Made by a program: the position numbers and the translations under genes
Shown: positions 10,761 through 21,575 of the stretch, piece by piece
Position numbering within the stretch: position 1 is the stretch's first letter
Layout of the letters: each line of letters opens with the position of its first letter
Notes under the pieces: model-generated
Databases searched by the model: none
What the model was told of the DNA's origin: nothing
The model's input: only the letters and a program-made list of their open reading frames with translations
NCBI GenBank assembly: GCA_003049465.1
Contig: PYSS01000002.1
Location: forward strand, 248,001-312,000
Direction of reading: 5' to 3'
DNA length: 64,000 nucleotides
Source: Magnaporthiopsis rhizophila
Lineage: Eukaryota; Ascomycota; Sordariomycetes; Magnaporthales; Magnaporthaceae

Positions 10761-12895
10761 ATGTTTCGGCCTGCCCTGAAGAGATGGGGCCCGTCATATC
10801 TCTGTGCTATTAGCCGTCGAGCAAGGCCTCTCTTCATCGTGGCCTTGTATTGTCCAGGGGCAGCGAGAGTGAGACCGACGCAACATGCCTCCTTGACTTG
10901 TGAGCCTCTAAGGAGGAACATCCAGTCCACGGCTCCATCTTCACGGATAGAACGCCACAGGCCTAGGACACCCGACGATGACACCATATATGCCCTATCT
11001 TCGGCCCAGGGAAGGGCTGGCGTGGCAGTCATAAGGCTCTCTGGCCCGGACTGCTTGGAAGTTTACCGGCGGTTGTGTCCTGGAAGGGCCATCCTTGAGC
11101 CCCGGTACGCAGTGGTGAGAGCGCTATATGAGCCCATCCCCGAAAGGGCCAGCGACGTCCTGGACTCTGGCGCCCTGATCCTCTACTTCCCGGGCCCCAA
11201 GTCGGTGACGGGCGAGGACGTCCTAGAGCTACACACGCATGGTGGCCCCGCAACTGTCAAGGCCGTGCTCTCGGCGATTCCTCGATGCTCCGACAACGCC
11301 GGCGGCGGGGGTCCCCAAGTCCGGTACGCGGAGCCGGGTGAGTTCACGCGACGGGCCTTCTTCAACGGGCGCCTGGACCTGGCGCAGGTTGAGTCGCTGG
11401 GCGACGTGCTCGACGCCGAGACGGAGCAGCAGCGGCGAGCTGCCGTGCGCGGCAGCTCGGGCGCTCTGGGCCGGTCCTACGAGGCGTGGCGCCGGTCCCT
11501 GCTGCTCGCGCGCGCCGAAATCGAGGCGCTCATCGACTTCTCCGAGGACCAGCACTTTGACGAGTCCCCCCGCGAGCTGCTGGCCAACGTCGTGCGCCTC
11601 GCCCGCGAGACGCTGCGCTCCATCGCCCTGCACGAGGCTGGCGGCCAGCGCGCCGAGCTGCTGCGCAAGGGGATCCGCGTCGCGCTGGTGGGGCCGCCCA
11701 ACGCGGGCAAGAGTTCGCTCATGAACCTGATCGTCGGCCGCGAGGCGTCCATCGTGTCCACGGAGGCCGGGACCACTCGGGACGTGGTCGAGGCGACCCT
11801 GGACATCCGCGGCTACCTGTGCACGTTTGCCGACACGGCAGGGTTCAGGTCCGCTGCTGCTAAGCCTGGTGGGACGCAACAACAGCCCCAGCACGGAAAC
11901 GTGGCGGCAGCATCACTTGGCGATGGCGACGGCGACAAGATCGGCCTGGTCGAGCAGGAAGGCATCCGACGGGCCAGGGCAAAGGCGGAGGATTCGGACG
12001 TCGTCATCGCCCTGGCGTCAATCGAGGCGGTCGAGACCCTCGGGCCAGAAGACGGGGCCAAGACGACGACGACGCACCGGGTCAGCTACGACGAGGAGAC
12101 GCTGCGGCTGGCGGCGCAGGCCCAGCAGCGCATCGTGGCCGTCAACAAGCGTGAGCTCGTGTCCACGTCAGAACTCAAAGGCCTCGTTGACGGATTCAGG
12201 ACCCAGGTCTTGGCGCGGTTTCCCGGGCTCCACACTGCTGAGCCACTGATCATCTCTTGCAAGGAGTGTGCTGACGCGAGCGGCGACCAGCTTGCTGGGG
12301 GCCGCAGCCGCCGCCGCCGCCACGACCACGACCACGCCCCTGAGGCGCACCCGCTCGGCAAAGCCACCATAGGGCAGACGGCCCCAACGACAGCAGCAGC
12401 AACCGCCACCAACCAGCGCCCTAACGACGATGCTGACCCAGACCCAGACCCCGATCCGGGCTCGATCCAGGCGCTGGTCGACGGCCTGGCCCGCTCGTTC
12501 GAGTCCCTGACGTGCTTGCCCCCGGACATGCAGGACCTGCTCGGCGTCACGGAGCGCCAGCGCCAGCTCCTGGTCCGCTGCCGCGGCCACCTGGAGGATT
12601 TCCTTGCCGAAGCCGCTGTTGGTGGCCCGGACGGCGGCGCAGCGCCTGACACTAACATGCGCGAGTGCGGCGGCCTCGATGAGCCGGATGTTGTCCTCGC
12701 CGCAGAGCACCTCAGATACGCCGCCGCCACCCTGGCCGTCATCACGGGCCGCGGGGATTCTGGAGACGTCGAGGAGGTGCTGGGTGTCATCTTTGAAAAG
12801 TACGTTTTGCAAGTCACCCGTCCCATTTTCTTTTCGCGGCTAGCTCTGAGCACTAACAAATTAATGCAATCTGTAGATTTTGTGTAGGGAAGTGA
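10761..12895 (+). CDS. MSS1: mitochondrial tRNA modification GTPase (MnmE/TrmE family)
   Basis: With Mto1 it makes the 5-carboxymethylaminomethyl group on wobble uridine of mitochondrial tRNAs. The coding sequence is join(10761..12799,12877..12895), 685 residues. The N-terminus (1-70) is Arg/Ser-rich with a single acidic residue up to about 63, fitting a mitochondrial presequence. The MnmE N-domain begins near DDDTIYALSSAQGRAGVAVIRLSG. The G domain has a P-loop GPPNAGKS (311-318), GTTRD (337-341) and DTAG (358-361). G4 reads NKRE (about 462-465) instead of the usual NKxD. Low-complexity insertions follow DTAG and sit at about 495-560. The 77-nt last intron (GTACGT...TAG) leaves a 19-nt final exon that restores FEKFCVGK-stop, the conserved MnmE C-terminus with the catalytic-site Cys. 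Ignoring the intron gives a wrong tail. Confidence 0.94.
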
Positions 12896-13392
12896 GATTG
12901 ATTGTACAGATTAGCAAAATAAATCTAGTCTAGAACACAGTGATGCCGAGTTCAGAGGCAGCGATGCCTCCTCGAGATCCGTCCAGTCTATATGCTAGTC
13001 CGCCCTCTCCTCCATCCTCTCGAATCGAGAAGGTGGAGAGAAGGTGGGGGTATAACAAATGAGATCTAATGCTTGGGGGGTTTGTGAAGGAGCGAGTGTG
13101 AGGGGTGGGGGTGAAAAAGAAATCCTCCTGCGCCGATCCAATGCGGAAAAATCAATCTTGCCTCTCTAACACTCGGGATTGCCCCGCGTGTGATGCGTGT
13201 TTCCTTCCCATTCTATATGCTTTCCTTGGTGCCGTCTATATCCCGATGCCCAGAAACTCCGGTTGATGATGCTGATGATGTTTTGCGAAACGAGACAAGG
13301 TTAAAAGAGGATCGAGATTTCACTCAGCCCAAGTCTGGTCCGAATGGCGATCTCTCCCTCTTCTTTCCAGAGCAAAAGATTGGTTTCGTTGC
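12896..13392. other. convergent 3' intergenic region
   Basis: A 497-bp spacer between the MSS1 stop and the stop of the minus-strand microprotein gene. It holds the probable MSS1 poly(A) signal and the 3' UTRs. No further gene is seen. Confidence 0.6.
12918..12923 (+). terminator. AATAAA poly(A) signal of MSS1
   Basis: A consensus AATAAA lies 23 nt after the TGA stop created by splicing the last MSS1 exon, a plausible distance for a short 3' UTR. Confidence 0.5.
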
Positions 13393-13640
13393 TCAAGAGT
13401 CCTCCTCGTCGTCATCGCCACCCCTGAAAGAGAGATGAGTTGTTAGTCTAGGTTCTTGCTAGGTTGCTGGTGATCTTGGGCGAGTGTGTGTGCTTGTGGA
13501 AGGACTCACTTGTTGTAGCCGGAGCGGCCAAAGTTCACCATGGGCTTCTGCTCGTCGTCCTCATCGGGCTTGTTGTTGTAGCCAGAGCGGCCGTAGACGA
13601 CCGGGTTGCGGGTAGCAGCGAAGGAGGTGGTGGCAGCCAT
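13393..13640 (-). CDS. small GRSGYN-repeat protein (53 aa), function unknown
   Basis: A two-exon microgene, complement(join(13393..13423,13510..13640)), 53 residues. It begins MAATTSFAATRNPVVYGRSG and holds two copies of a V-x-[YF]-GRSGYN motif (about residues 15-22 and 36-43), separated by an acidic linker (KPDEDDEQKP). It ends GGDDDEEDS. The 86-nt intron has a GTGAGT donor and CAG acceptor. If it is not spliced, the frame ends at once after NK, giving a 44-residue form without the acidic tail. There is no signal peptide, membrane segment or cysteine. A good TATA box lies about 220 bp upstream, with an A/C- and C/T-rich leader, which suggests strong transcription. I have an impression of similar short proteins in other Sordariomycetes but cannot name a family. 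Evidence for a real gene: duplicated motif, splice sites in frame, and promoter. Confidence 0.72.
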
Positions 13641-13855
13641 TGCGAAAGATGTGGTGGTGGTGTAGATGTTGTTTGGTGAGGAAACGTGGGTTGTGTGTTG
13701 TTGAGGGAGGCGGTAGGTGGTAGATGTTACAGAGCGAAGAGCAGATTGGTTGTTTTTGTTGTTTTGGTCGTGGAGGTGGAGGATGTTTGTTCTTGTGTTG
13801 TATGGTGATGGTGATAACAAAAAAGAAAACGGCTCATGGTCTGGGATCCCTCCAC

Positions 13856-13867
13856 GTTTATATAGAT
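13856..13867 (-). promoter_or_regulatory. TATA box of the GRSGYN microprotein gene
   Basis: The minus strand reads CTATATAAACG about 220 bp upstream of the ATG at 13640. It is among the best TATA matches in the window. The leader between is rich in A/C and C/T, as in highly expressed fungal genes. Confidence 0.55.
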
Positions 13868-15829
13868 GATGAGGATTCGGGACAACCCATGGTAAGCACC
13901 TTGGATGGGCCTCCGGGCAGAGACGTTTGGAGTCGGCTGGTGCCGGGAATGGCAAGGGAAGGAGTCGAAGGAGCGCTGGCCTTACCGCGCACCCCCCATG
14001 TCGAGCAAAAAAAAAACGTTACACTCACACCCCTCCCAAGCCCCAGGCACTAACATGAGACGTGTTGGGTGTGTGGTTTGTTGGTAGCGGTCGGCAAGGA
14101 GATGACATAAGTCCCGCCTGCTAAGGGGAGGGGGGCGAAGGATGGGGGTGGATGGATGGAAGCACAGAAAACGGGCAGGCAGTCAGGCAGGCAGTAAGGG
14201 GTCTCGTTCGATTGATTCTCAGCCTCCTTGACGAGGCTTACAGCAACTGTGCTGTGTAAGAGACGGGCGGACCCCGAACAGGAAAAATCCGAACGATGGC
14301 GGACCACAGGCCGTGAGCAATATGCAGGACAGAGGTACCTCGAATGGGGTGGGATCTGCAGGCCAGAAGCAGAATGAAATGAAATGAGAAGAGGTGACGA
14401 GACGGTTCCAGAAGGGGCGACAAGGATCCAAGCTGCGTCTGGATGTACTCGCACAGGTTCCCATGTACCAGCCGGAGCAATCCAGGTAGCCACGTGTGGT
14501 GGTGGTGGCAGTTGTCAGGGGGCCGCCATCCCATGATTATGTGACCCGACGGCGTCCCTCATCGACGGAATGTGGGACCAGGTTGTCGCCAAACTGTTGG
14601 TTGGCGGTTGTCTTTTTTTGGGTGCTCCAAGCCAGGTACCTACCGTACCTACCTAACCAGAAAAGGGGCTAATGTCCGTAGTGCCGGTTCGGCAGGAGCT
14701 CAGGTGCTCGTAACAGCAGCAGCACCGGAACTCGGAGTTTGGGGTTGGCGTCGAGAGAGATAATCATTCGCGTACGGTGTAGGCAGGCAGGAAACGCGGG
14801 TTGCTAAGCGAACACCGCCCATGGAGGTCAGGTCTAAAAATGGGGGCTAAAAAAGGCCCCCAGCGGCCGGGACTCGAGAAAAGCCAAGGTCGAGTCACCC
14901 AGTGTGGCGGGTCGTTTAGCGGCCTTCGGAGCCTTTCCGAGGAGGGATAAAACCACAGGGCTGTGAGCCAGAGTCAGCACCAGCCCGGATCGGGATACCT
15001 ATCAGGCCCTGTACCGCCTGTGGGAACCCAGGTTCCTCCGTACTGGCGCGGCCTCGCACAGCCACGCTCGATCGGGGTGGTGGTGGTGGCTCGCATCGCA
15101 TGCGCAGGAGGACGAATGATCGGGCCGTCGAATGGAGATGAATCGAAAACGGGCCCTGACTGGGGCCCACTGATGCCCACTGGTGCCGGTGCCCCAGGGG
15201 TGCGGTTCAGGTGGTGGGCACCACCTAGACGTTTGCCGCTGGGCCTCCACTGCTGACGTCCAAATTTCGACCTCAAAGCAGCAACCACCACCCACCGTCG
15301 CACAATCCTGCCTGCAACAGGAAAGAAGCACCTGCATGCATGTTCTTTTTCTAGAAACCGCACGGAAACGGGGGGGGGGGGCCTGGATTAGGTCACCAAG
15401 GGATTATCTAAGAGCAAGCAGCGCTAGAGGTTTCCAAGGCGCGTTGCATTTCATGTCAGCACAGCAGAGTCACTCAAACTCACTGGTGTCGTGGTGGGCC
15501 CGCCCCCTGTCGTAGTCTGCCGCCAATTTCAGGCACCAGTTTTTTGTTCTGGCAAACGAGCTGCTGCGACGCCTTCTGTGGCCAAACGGGGAGATTGCAG
15601 CTGACAACGGCGGGGTACCTGAGGCAACCCAGCCCAGATGACGGTTTCTTTGACGCAGCAGGGCCGCCGTTGACTCCTCGGTGAGGGCGCAGGGCCGGCC
15701 CGACTTTACCAGCGAAAGTCTCAATCTGAGTGGACGCTCACTTTCAAGCCCCTGTGTCCGTCGCGGGGCCGCCGCTGCAGATCAGACCCGGCGCGGAAGC
15801 AGCCACAGAGTCTCCATTTCTTTCAACAG

Positions 15830-15864
15830 CTGTGAGCTGTGAGCTGTGAGCTGTGAGCTGTGAG
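15830..15864 (+). repeat. tandem heptamer (CTGTGAG)5
   Basis: Five exact head-to-tail copies of CTGTGAG occupy 35 bp in non-coding DNA. This is a simple minisatellite. Confidence 0.95.
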
Positions 15865-18800
15865 AACGACGCATCCCATCCCACGCCATCTTACACGGGT
15901 ATCCCGCGCCGGCCGGGGGCTGCCTGAAAAAAAGGCGGCAGCCGCCTCCACCCCCAAGATTGACTCAGCCAGATATCCAAGGCACAAGAAAAAAAAGGAT
16001 GATGCCTCACGGGGCGCAACGACAACCGAACCGATTCACCGGTTCGGCCACCCGGGATAGCAGTTCCTGATATGGCAGAGCTCCGCAATAATGCGCGAGT
16101 GTGCGGAATACGAGGAGGAATGGCCCGGCAGAGACTGAGCCTGCGCCCGTGAAACCACTACTGGGTCTACTGACTACGAAATGTCGGCAAGGCTGGACGA
16201 AGGATCCCCGGCTGGGACGGGCCATTTTGTCTGCGAGGTCCTTGGCACGGCCATCGACAACGGACGCCTTGAATAGACTGACGTGTCAACGAGGCGGAGG
16301 GCAGCCTGCGTGGACCCGAGCCTGCGTATAACTGGCCTTGCTGTGCCGGACTCTCACAGGAAGGTATGCTCAGACCGACGATTTTTCATTTCTAATGTGT
16401 TCCTTTTCCCTGCTTCTTTGCATCCTGGCACCTTTGCGGCCGTCGATGGAGGGCTGGGCGGGTTCGGGCAACCTAATTCGGAAAATGGAAGCATGAGCGA
16501 AAATGATACACCCATTCCTATCAATCACATCACATTTGACAGGCACGGGCACAGCGACCAGTTGCGGTGGCTGGAGCAGGCTGACAAATGTACGTTTTAG
16601 GCCTGGCCCGCAGTGATTTGATACCTGCAAATGAGTAAGCACAATGGCGGTCAAACCCGCTGTGTGCTGCTGGCTGGAGAACGCCGAAGCTCAGTGTTAC
16701 TTCGAGCTCTGACGTCGAGTTGGGCGGCGACCTCGATGCAGGCGCCTTGTGCTATTAATTACCCCAGAAGGGGTGACGAAGCGAGGCCATGTCTCGCGAA
16801 AGGGCTGAATGGCCCTGAGGCGGACGTAAATTCCAGGCGCGCACGAGGCACTACAACCACACCACACCTATAGTCGTCCCAGAGGTTACACGCGACGCAT
16901 GGCTGCGGCACAGCCCAGGTTCGCTCGGTACTCCCCTCTCGCCGTAGCCGGGCGCTCTCCGAGCCGCTCGCCAAGCCGTCCGAGGAGTTCGGTGCCGAGA
17001 GTTGGTGTTCGACGCGCCCGAGGTCGGCGACATGGATGCCGCCGTAGCCGACATCTCGATCCTGCTCCAACTGCGCCGGTTCCTACATGCGCGTCGCCAT
17101 CCGCGCGGGCATCCGCTATCCCCGACATCGCCGCCGAGCTTGACAGCTAACCGCTTGGCAGAGGAGCCGGATATTGATGATGGGGACTGCGGGGGCCAAT
17201 GTTGCTGCCGGGCAGCGGCGGCAGCGTGGCGATGCTGGGTTGACTGGCCGGCGGGCGGCACGGGTGCAAAAAGGCAATGCTCGAAGACATCGCCGTCCGC
17301 CTGCACGTCGCGGGCGCCATGTTGTGCTGCTCGGCCACCGACACGCGAGAACATTGTGACCGCAGCGCTTTGACCCACGGCGGGAAAATGGTCCTTTTGT
17401 TTGATTCCGGTTCCGAAGTTCCACCGTCCTGCTCGGCCATCGGGCTGTCTGGGCTCATCACCAAAGACAGCGTCCCTGAATGTCGAAGCGTTTGTGCACG
17501 CGTCCGACAGCTCGAGGTCAACCACTATCACACGATGGCACAGTCGCCTTCTCCGCGCCGGACATAGTCAACGGGCTATAGCTTCACGCCGCTGGCTGCA
17601 ACCGAGGCCGCGCGGCGCGTTCTGGCTTGGCAGGCCCGGTCCGGCTCCTGACGCCGGCGCAGGCGCCTGGCATTGGATTCGCCAAGACCAAGACAGATAA
17701 CCGACATCACCCACCTGCCTCGTATTTCGGTAGGGTCGGCCTACGATGGAAAGCAAGCCATATTACGTTATTTGTCTTGTCGACTGCGTCTCCTTTTGTT
17801 CGGCCCCCAGCCATCCTCTGAGCTCGTATGTTGCTGGCCGCACTTTCGTGAAGCAAAAGTGCTCAGAAATCTGCGGGAGAAAGCGGTGCTAATGCCGCCA
17901 ACCAAGAGGCGCCCACCCGTCGTCTTGTGAACCCGCAAGCCACAATCTCCCCAGTCTGACGCAACGCCCACACCCCCCTCCTTTGGACCTGCATCCGTCT
18001 GACTGATGCCCGTAGCCACGTTTTTCTCTTTCTCTTTGTTCAGGTTCACTCTCTGAAGTGCTGAGCTGAGAGAAGATTGCTGCCTAGACTGGCTAGGCCG
18101 GACAGCCCTACGCAGATGCGAGCACACCATCCATCTAACCCACAGCAGCTACGGTACTACGCCGTATTGGTTTTTTTGTGATTACGGATTAACACTGCCT
18201 CCCTCTGGGGTTTTTTAATGGGGTTCTCGTTTCCACGTGGCTTTCCCGCTTACCCTGGCACTCTCTCGCTCGCTTGTCTCCCAGCCCCCAACTTTGGGCC
18301 TCGACCTCGACCATCCACGGGCGTTGGCAATCAATCTGGGGGCCGGGGCAAAGCCACTGCGGCGCAAAGGAAACGGCAGTTGCCTGGGGCGGCAAGATGT
18401 CTAACTCGATATCCATACAATAAACGAAACGGCGCGATAGGACCTGCGAACGATGATCGAGGCCACATTGTCCCCATCCATCCAGCCGGCCCAAGCCCAA
18501 GCCTTACTCCGCCCAGTACCCCTCCAAGCTGCCCGTTCCTTCGTACAAAGAGAGCCTGTCCACCTGCTCGGGCAGACTATTCGGGAGTGTTTCCCCACAC
18601 GAGGTGGTTGCACCGGCGCGCCGTGCAGACGCATGTAGAGGAATCAAGATCAGGCTTTATCGACTCGGAACGTGGGTGTTCCGACGCAAGAGGTTGCGCG
18701 GACGGCGCAGTCTGCCTGTATGCCTGCCTCGGTTCGAAGCTGCTGCTGCTGTTGGGTGCTAGAAAATGTCCATCACGACCGCAGAGCTACATGGCAGGTA

Positions 18801-19030
18801 CACAAAACCGTTCTTTCTGGCTGGCTTGGCTGGCCCCCACACTAGGTGGTGGTGACTGGTGATGATGCTGCATGCATCCCAGCATGACGAAGAAAACGGG
18901 CTGTGTTCTGAAATCCCACAAGAACGGGTTGTGCACTCGTCCCCTATGTGACGCGTACGACTTGCCTACTTTGGAAAACATTCGAAAATTCTTCACCTTC
19001 TGGCCGGTCCGCTCGGACTTGGGAAAAAGA

Positions 19031-19064
19031 AAAAAAAAAACAGTTTTTTTTTTTTTTTTTTTTT
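19031..19064. repeat. adjacent poly(A) and poly(T) tracts
   Basis: Ten A (19031-19040) are followed after CAG by 21 T (19044-19064). The pair could fold into an A:T hairpin. It lies in the gene-poor region. Confidence 0.85.
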
Positions 19065-19845
19065 GCGGCTTCTCGCTTGATCCGTTGTATTGGTGTAACG
19101 ATGCCTTATCCAATTACAGCAGCGGGCCGGCGATAAGGCATACAATGTATTTCCCAAAAGGGAGCTGCTTGGCGCCGACCGAAGGCTCATCGTCTTGACA
19201 AAGTCGCACGGCAGTGCGTGTTTTGTTTGCAAGGCTGAGCCATATATGGTAATGGCCTCTCGGTGAGGGACAATCACTAATCATTTGCGACGGAAACGGC
19301 CCTTCTCGACCTTTATCGCTCCGCCAGCCCACCCCGAACTCCGTCCCGTCTGTGATAGCACCACACCCCAAGACGGATTTCATTACATATGTAGACAATA
19401 GCAGCACGCTGCATATGCACAAGTGACATCATCACGAGAAACTTGGCACTGCCCTGTGCGACGCGGATCTGGGTCCGAAGAAATGGGTGCGTCTTGGGGC
19501 CGAGCCGAGGGCTGCGTAGGGCTGGGCGAAGTGTCTCGACGCAGTTCGGCGCAGGCGAGCGATAGGACTTGTAGGTACGAGGGAGGGGTTCGGCGCAGAT
19601 ACGCGGGTCCGCTTGGGTGGTTTCTGCTGCTGTGAAACCTGCCGAGAAGAAAGCTCTCACTCAGGTCAGCTGATTTTGTTTACCCTCTCTTCGTGCCTAG
19701 GAAGACATTTCCAGAATGAGCGTGGCCAGCATGCTCCCTCCTGCCGATCAGTAAACACCCGTGACACAGGGTTTCAAAGAACTGCTAGTGCGCGGTAGGG
19801 CTGGGGCCCAGCATAGGAAGCGGGACCAGGCTCGATGCGGCAATT

Positions 19846-20000
19846 GGGGGGGGGGGGGGGGGGGGGGNNNNNNNNNNNNNNNNNNNNNNNNNNNNNNNNN
19901 NNNNNNNNNNNNNNNNNNNNNNNNNNNNNNNNNNNNNNNNNNNNNNNNNNNNNNNNNNNNNNNNNNNNNNNNNNNNNNNNNNNNNNNNNNNNNNNNNNNN
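19846..20000. other. poly(G) run and 133-N assembly gap
   Basis: Twenty-two G (19846-19867) run directly into 133 N (19868-20000). The contig appears to break at a G homopolymer; nothing can be said about the missing bases. Confidence 0.95.
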
Positions 20001-21575
20001 GCGGATAAAGGCGAGGGGTGATCAGAATGTTGCACATCCTACCGAAGTTCCAACATCAGGACTAACCAAGTCATGGCCGGTACATCGGTGTTCGCGTTGA
20101 AGCTTTCTCCGAACTCCTTAGTTTCCGGATACGTAACCCGGGCAAGATGCGGCTCTGGAGGACATACCTGCCGGCTCCGCGACTAGCCGGGACGTCCGGC
20201 ACATCTAACCGCCGTGGCATGTCAGGTTGCTGCGGTTGGATGTGCGATTATTGATAATACATTTGACTCAGGGTCAAGGTCCCAGACTTCCGGGTGCGCA
20301 CTGTATCCCACCGGACGGCGATGCCCGGGGATAGGTACAAGGAAATATACAAAGATACAACGGTACGAAGTATGGAATCCCATGCCGTGCTGACACGCAT
20401 GCACACACATACCGCTGGATCAACACCAACAGCTACAATAAAATAAAAGAAATAAAAAAAAAAAAGTCCTACCTGATTCCAAAGATATCTGTACCAGGTG
20501 ACAAAGACACGAGGCTCGCCAACAAAAAGCAGCACAGCCTCGTCGAACCAGGAAAAAAAAGGCCTGAAAAGGTCCGAATCGACCAACAAAAATCGCCACC
20601 GGCTCCCCGGGATCCTACATTATCAAATGACACTTCTTTCCAGCCAGTCAGAACCCCAATTTCATACCTGGGAACCGGATACGGACCGGTCTAGACCTGG
20701 GCCTTTTGACGATCCGCGGGCAAAGCACACCCACCAATTCTCCCAGTGGCTCATCGGTCACTTGCGAGAATGCTGTGCCTATGGCGAGGCTCACCTCGTA
20801 ACTTCCACCTTCTACCCGTGTCTTCTTCTTCACCGGCCGTGGCCTTTTGTTGTCGGCTTTGTAATCCGACCAGCCTGTTAGAGAAACGAGCTCCCGTCTT
20901 TGTTGGTCATCCTCACTGACTCACCATGCAGAGCGAGACCGAGAAGGACACCATTCCCATCGCCCTCCGAGCTGCCTGCCCCGAGCATCGGCAGTCGGAG
21001 TTGTCGGAATTCAGATGTTGGTACGTCCGGTCCGGTAGGGAAAATCGAAATCGCTGATCGGCTTTCTACTTTTGTTTTTGTAATTACCTACCAGGTACCT
21101 GCATAATCACTGGTTGAACGTTACAATTGCGTGATTTCAACAACGAGGACACACCGTCTTAAACCCCTAACACCACACGCCGGTTTCCCCTTCCCGGTTC
21201 CATTCCCTGTAAGCAACACGAAAACGGGTGTAATGATGATTTAATTGTATCGAGGAGCGGTAAGCAACGCAATGCGGACAAAAAAAAGTATTCCGAAAAT
21301 AGGGTAGTCAAGGAAAGATGCGGGCTAGGAAGAAGACGCCCTTCGAGGCTTGGACGGGGATGTCGGCAACCCCGTGTGTGTACCGACCGGCATGAGGAGT
21401 GCATCTATCTGGCGCGAATAACTGGGATGCACGGCTGGTGCGGAGCACTGATGATACAGACTGAAGCGGCTGTCAAGAGGCACGGATCGTTGGTGTATCT
21501 CGAAATCTGTAAAGGGGCACATTTTGCAGAGGTGAGAGGAAAGGATGCATGGCGGCAGTCATTGCCGGCAGTTCA

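Larger units (their letters stand above)
13641..21575. other. gene-poor 7.9-kb region
   Basis: After the leader of the microprotein gene I recognise no intact gene up to the GH18 stop. The region holds palindromic ACCTAC-type motifs (14634-14656, 21085-21100), a five-unit heptamer repeat, mononucleotide runs, the 133-N gap and a GC-rich patch at about 16890-17700 with broken coding-like frames. A 214-residue plus-strand frame at 18218-18862 has no recognisable domain and a composition unlike the real genes here, so I do not call it. Confidence 0.5.

Noticed and set aside
18218..18862. 214-codon plus-strand open frame
   Set aside because: No recognisable domain and overlapping minus-strand frames of similar quality; composition unlike the real genes.
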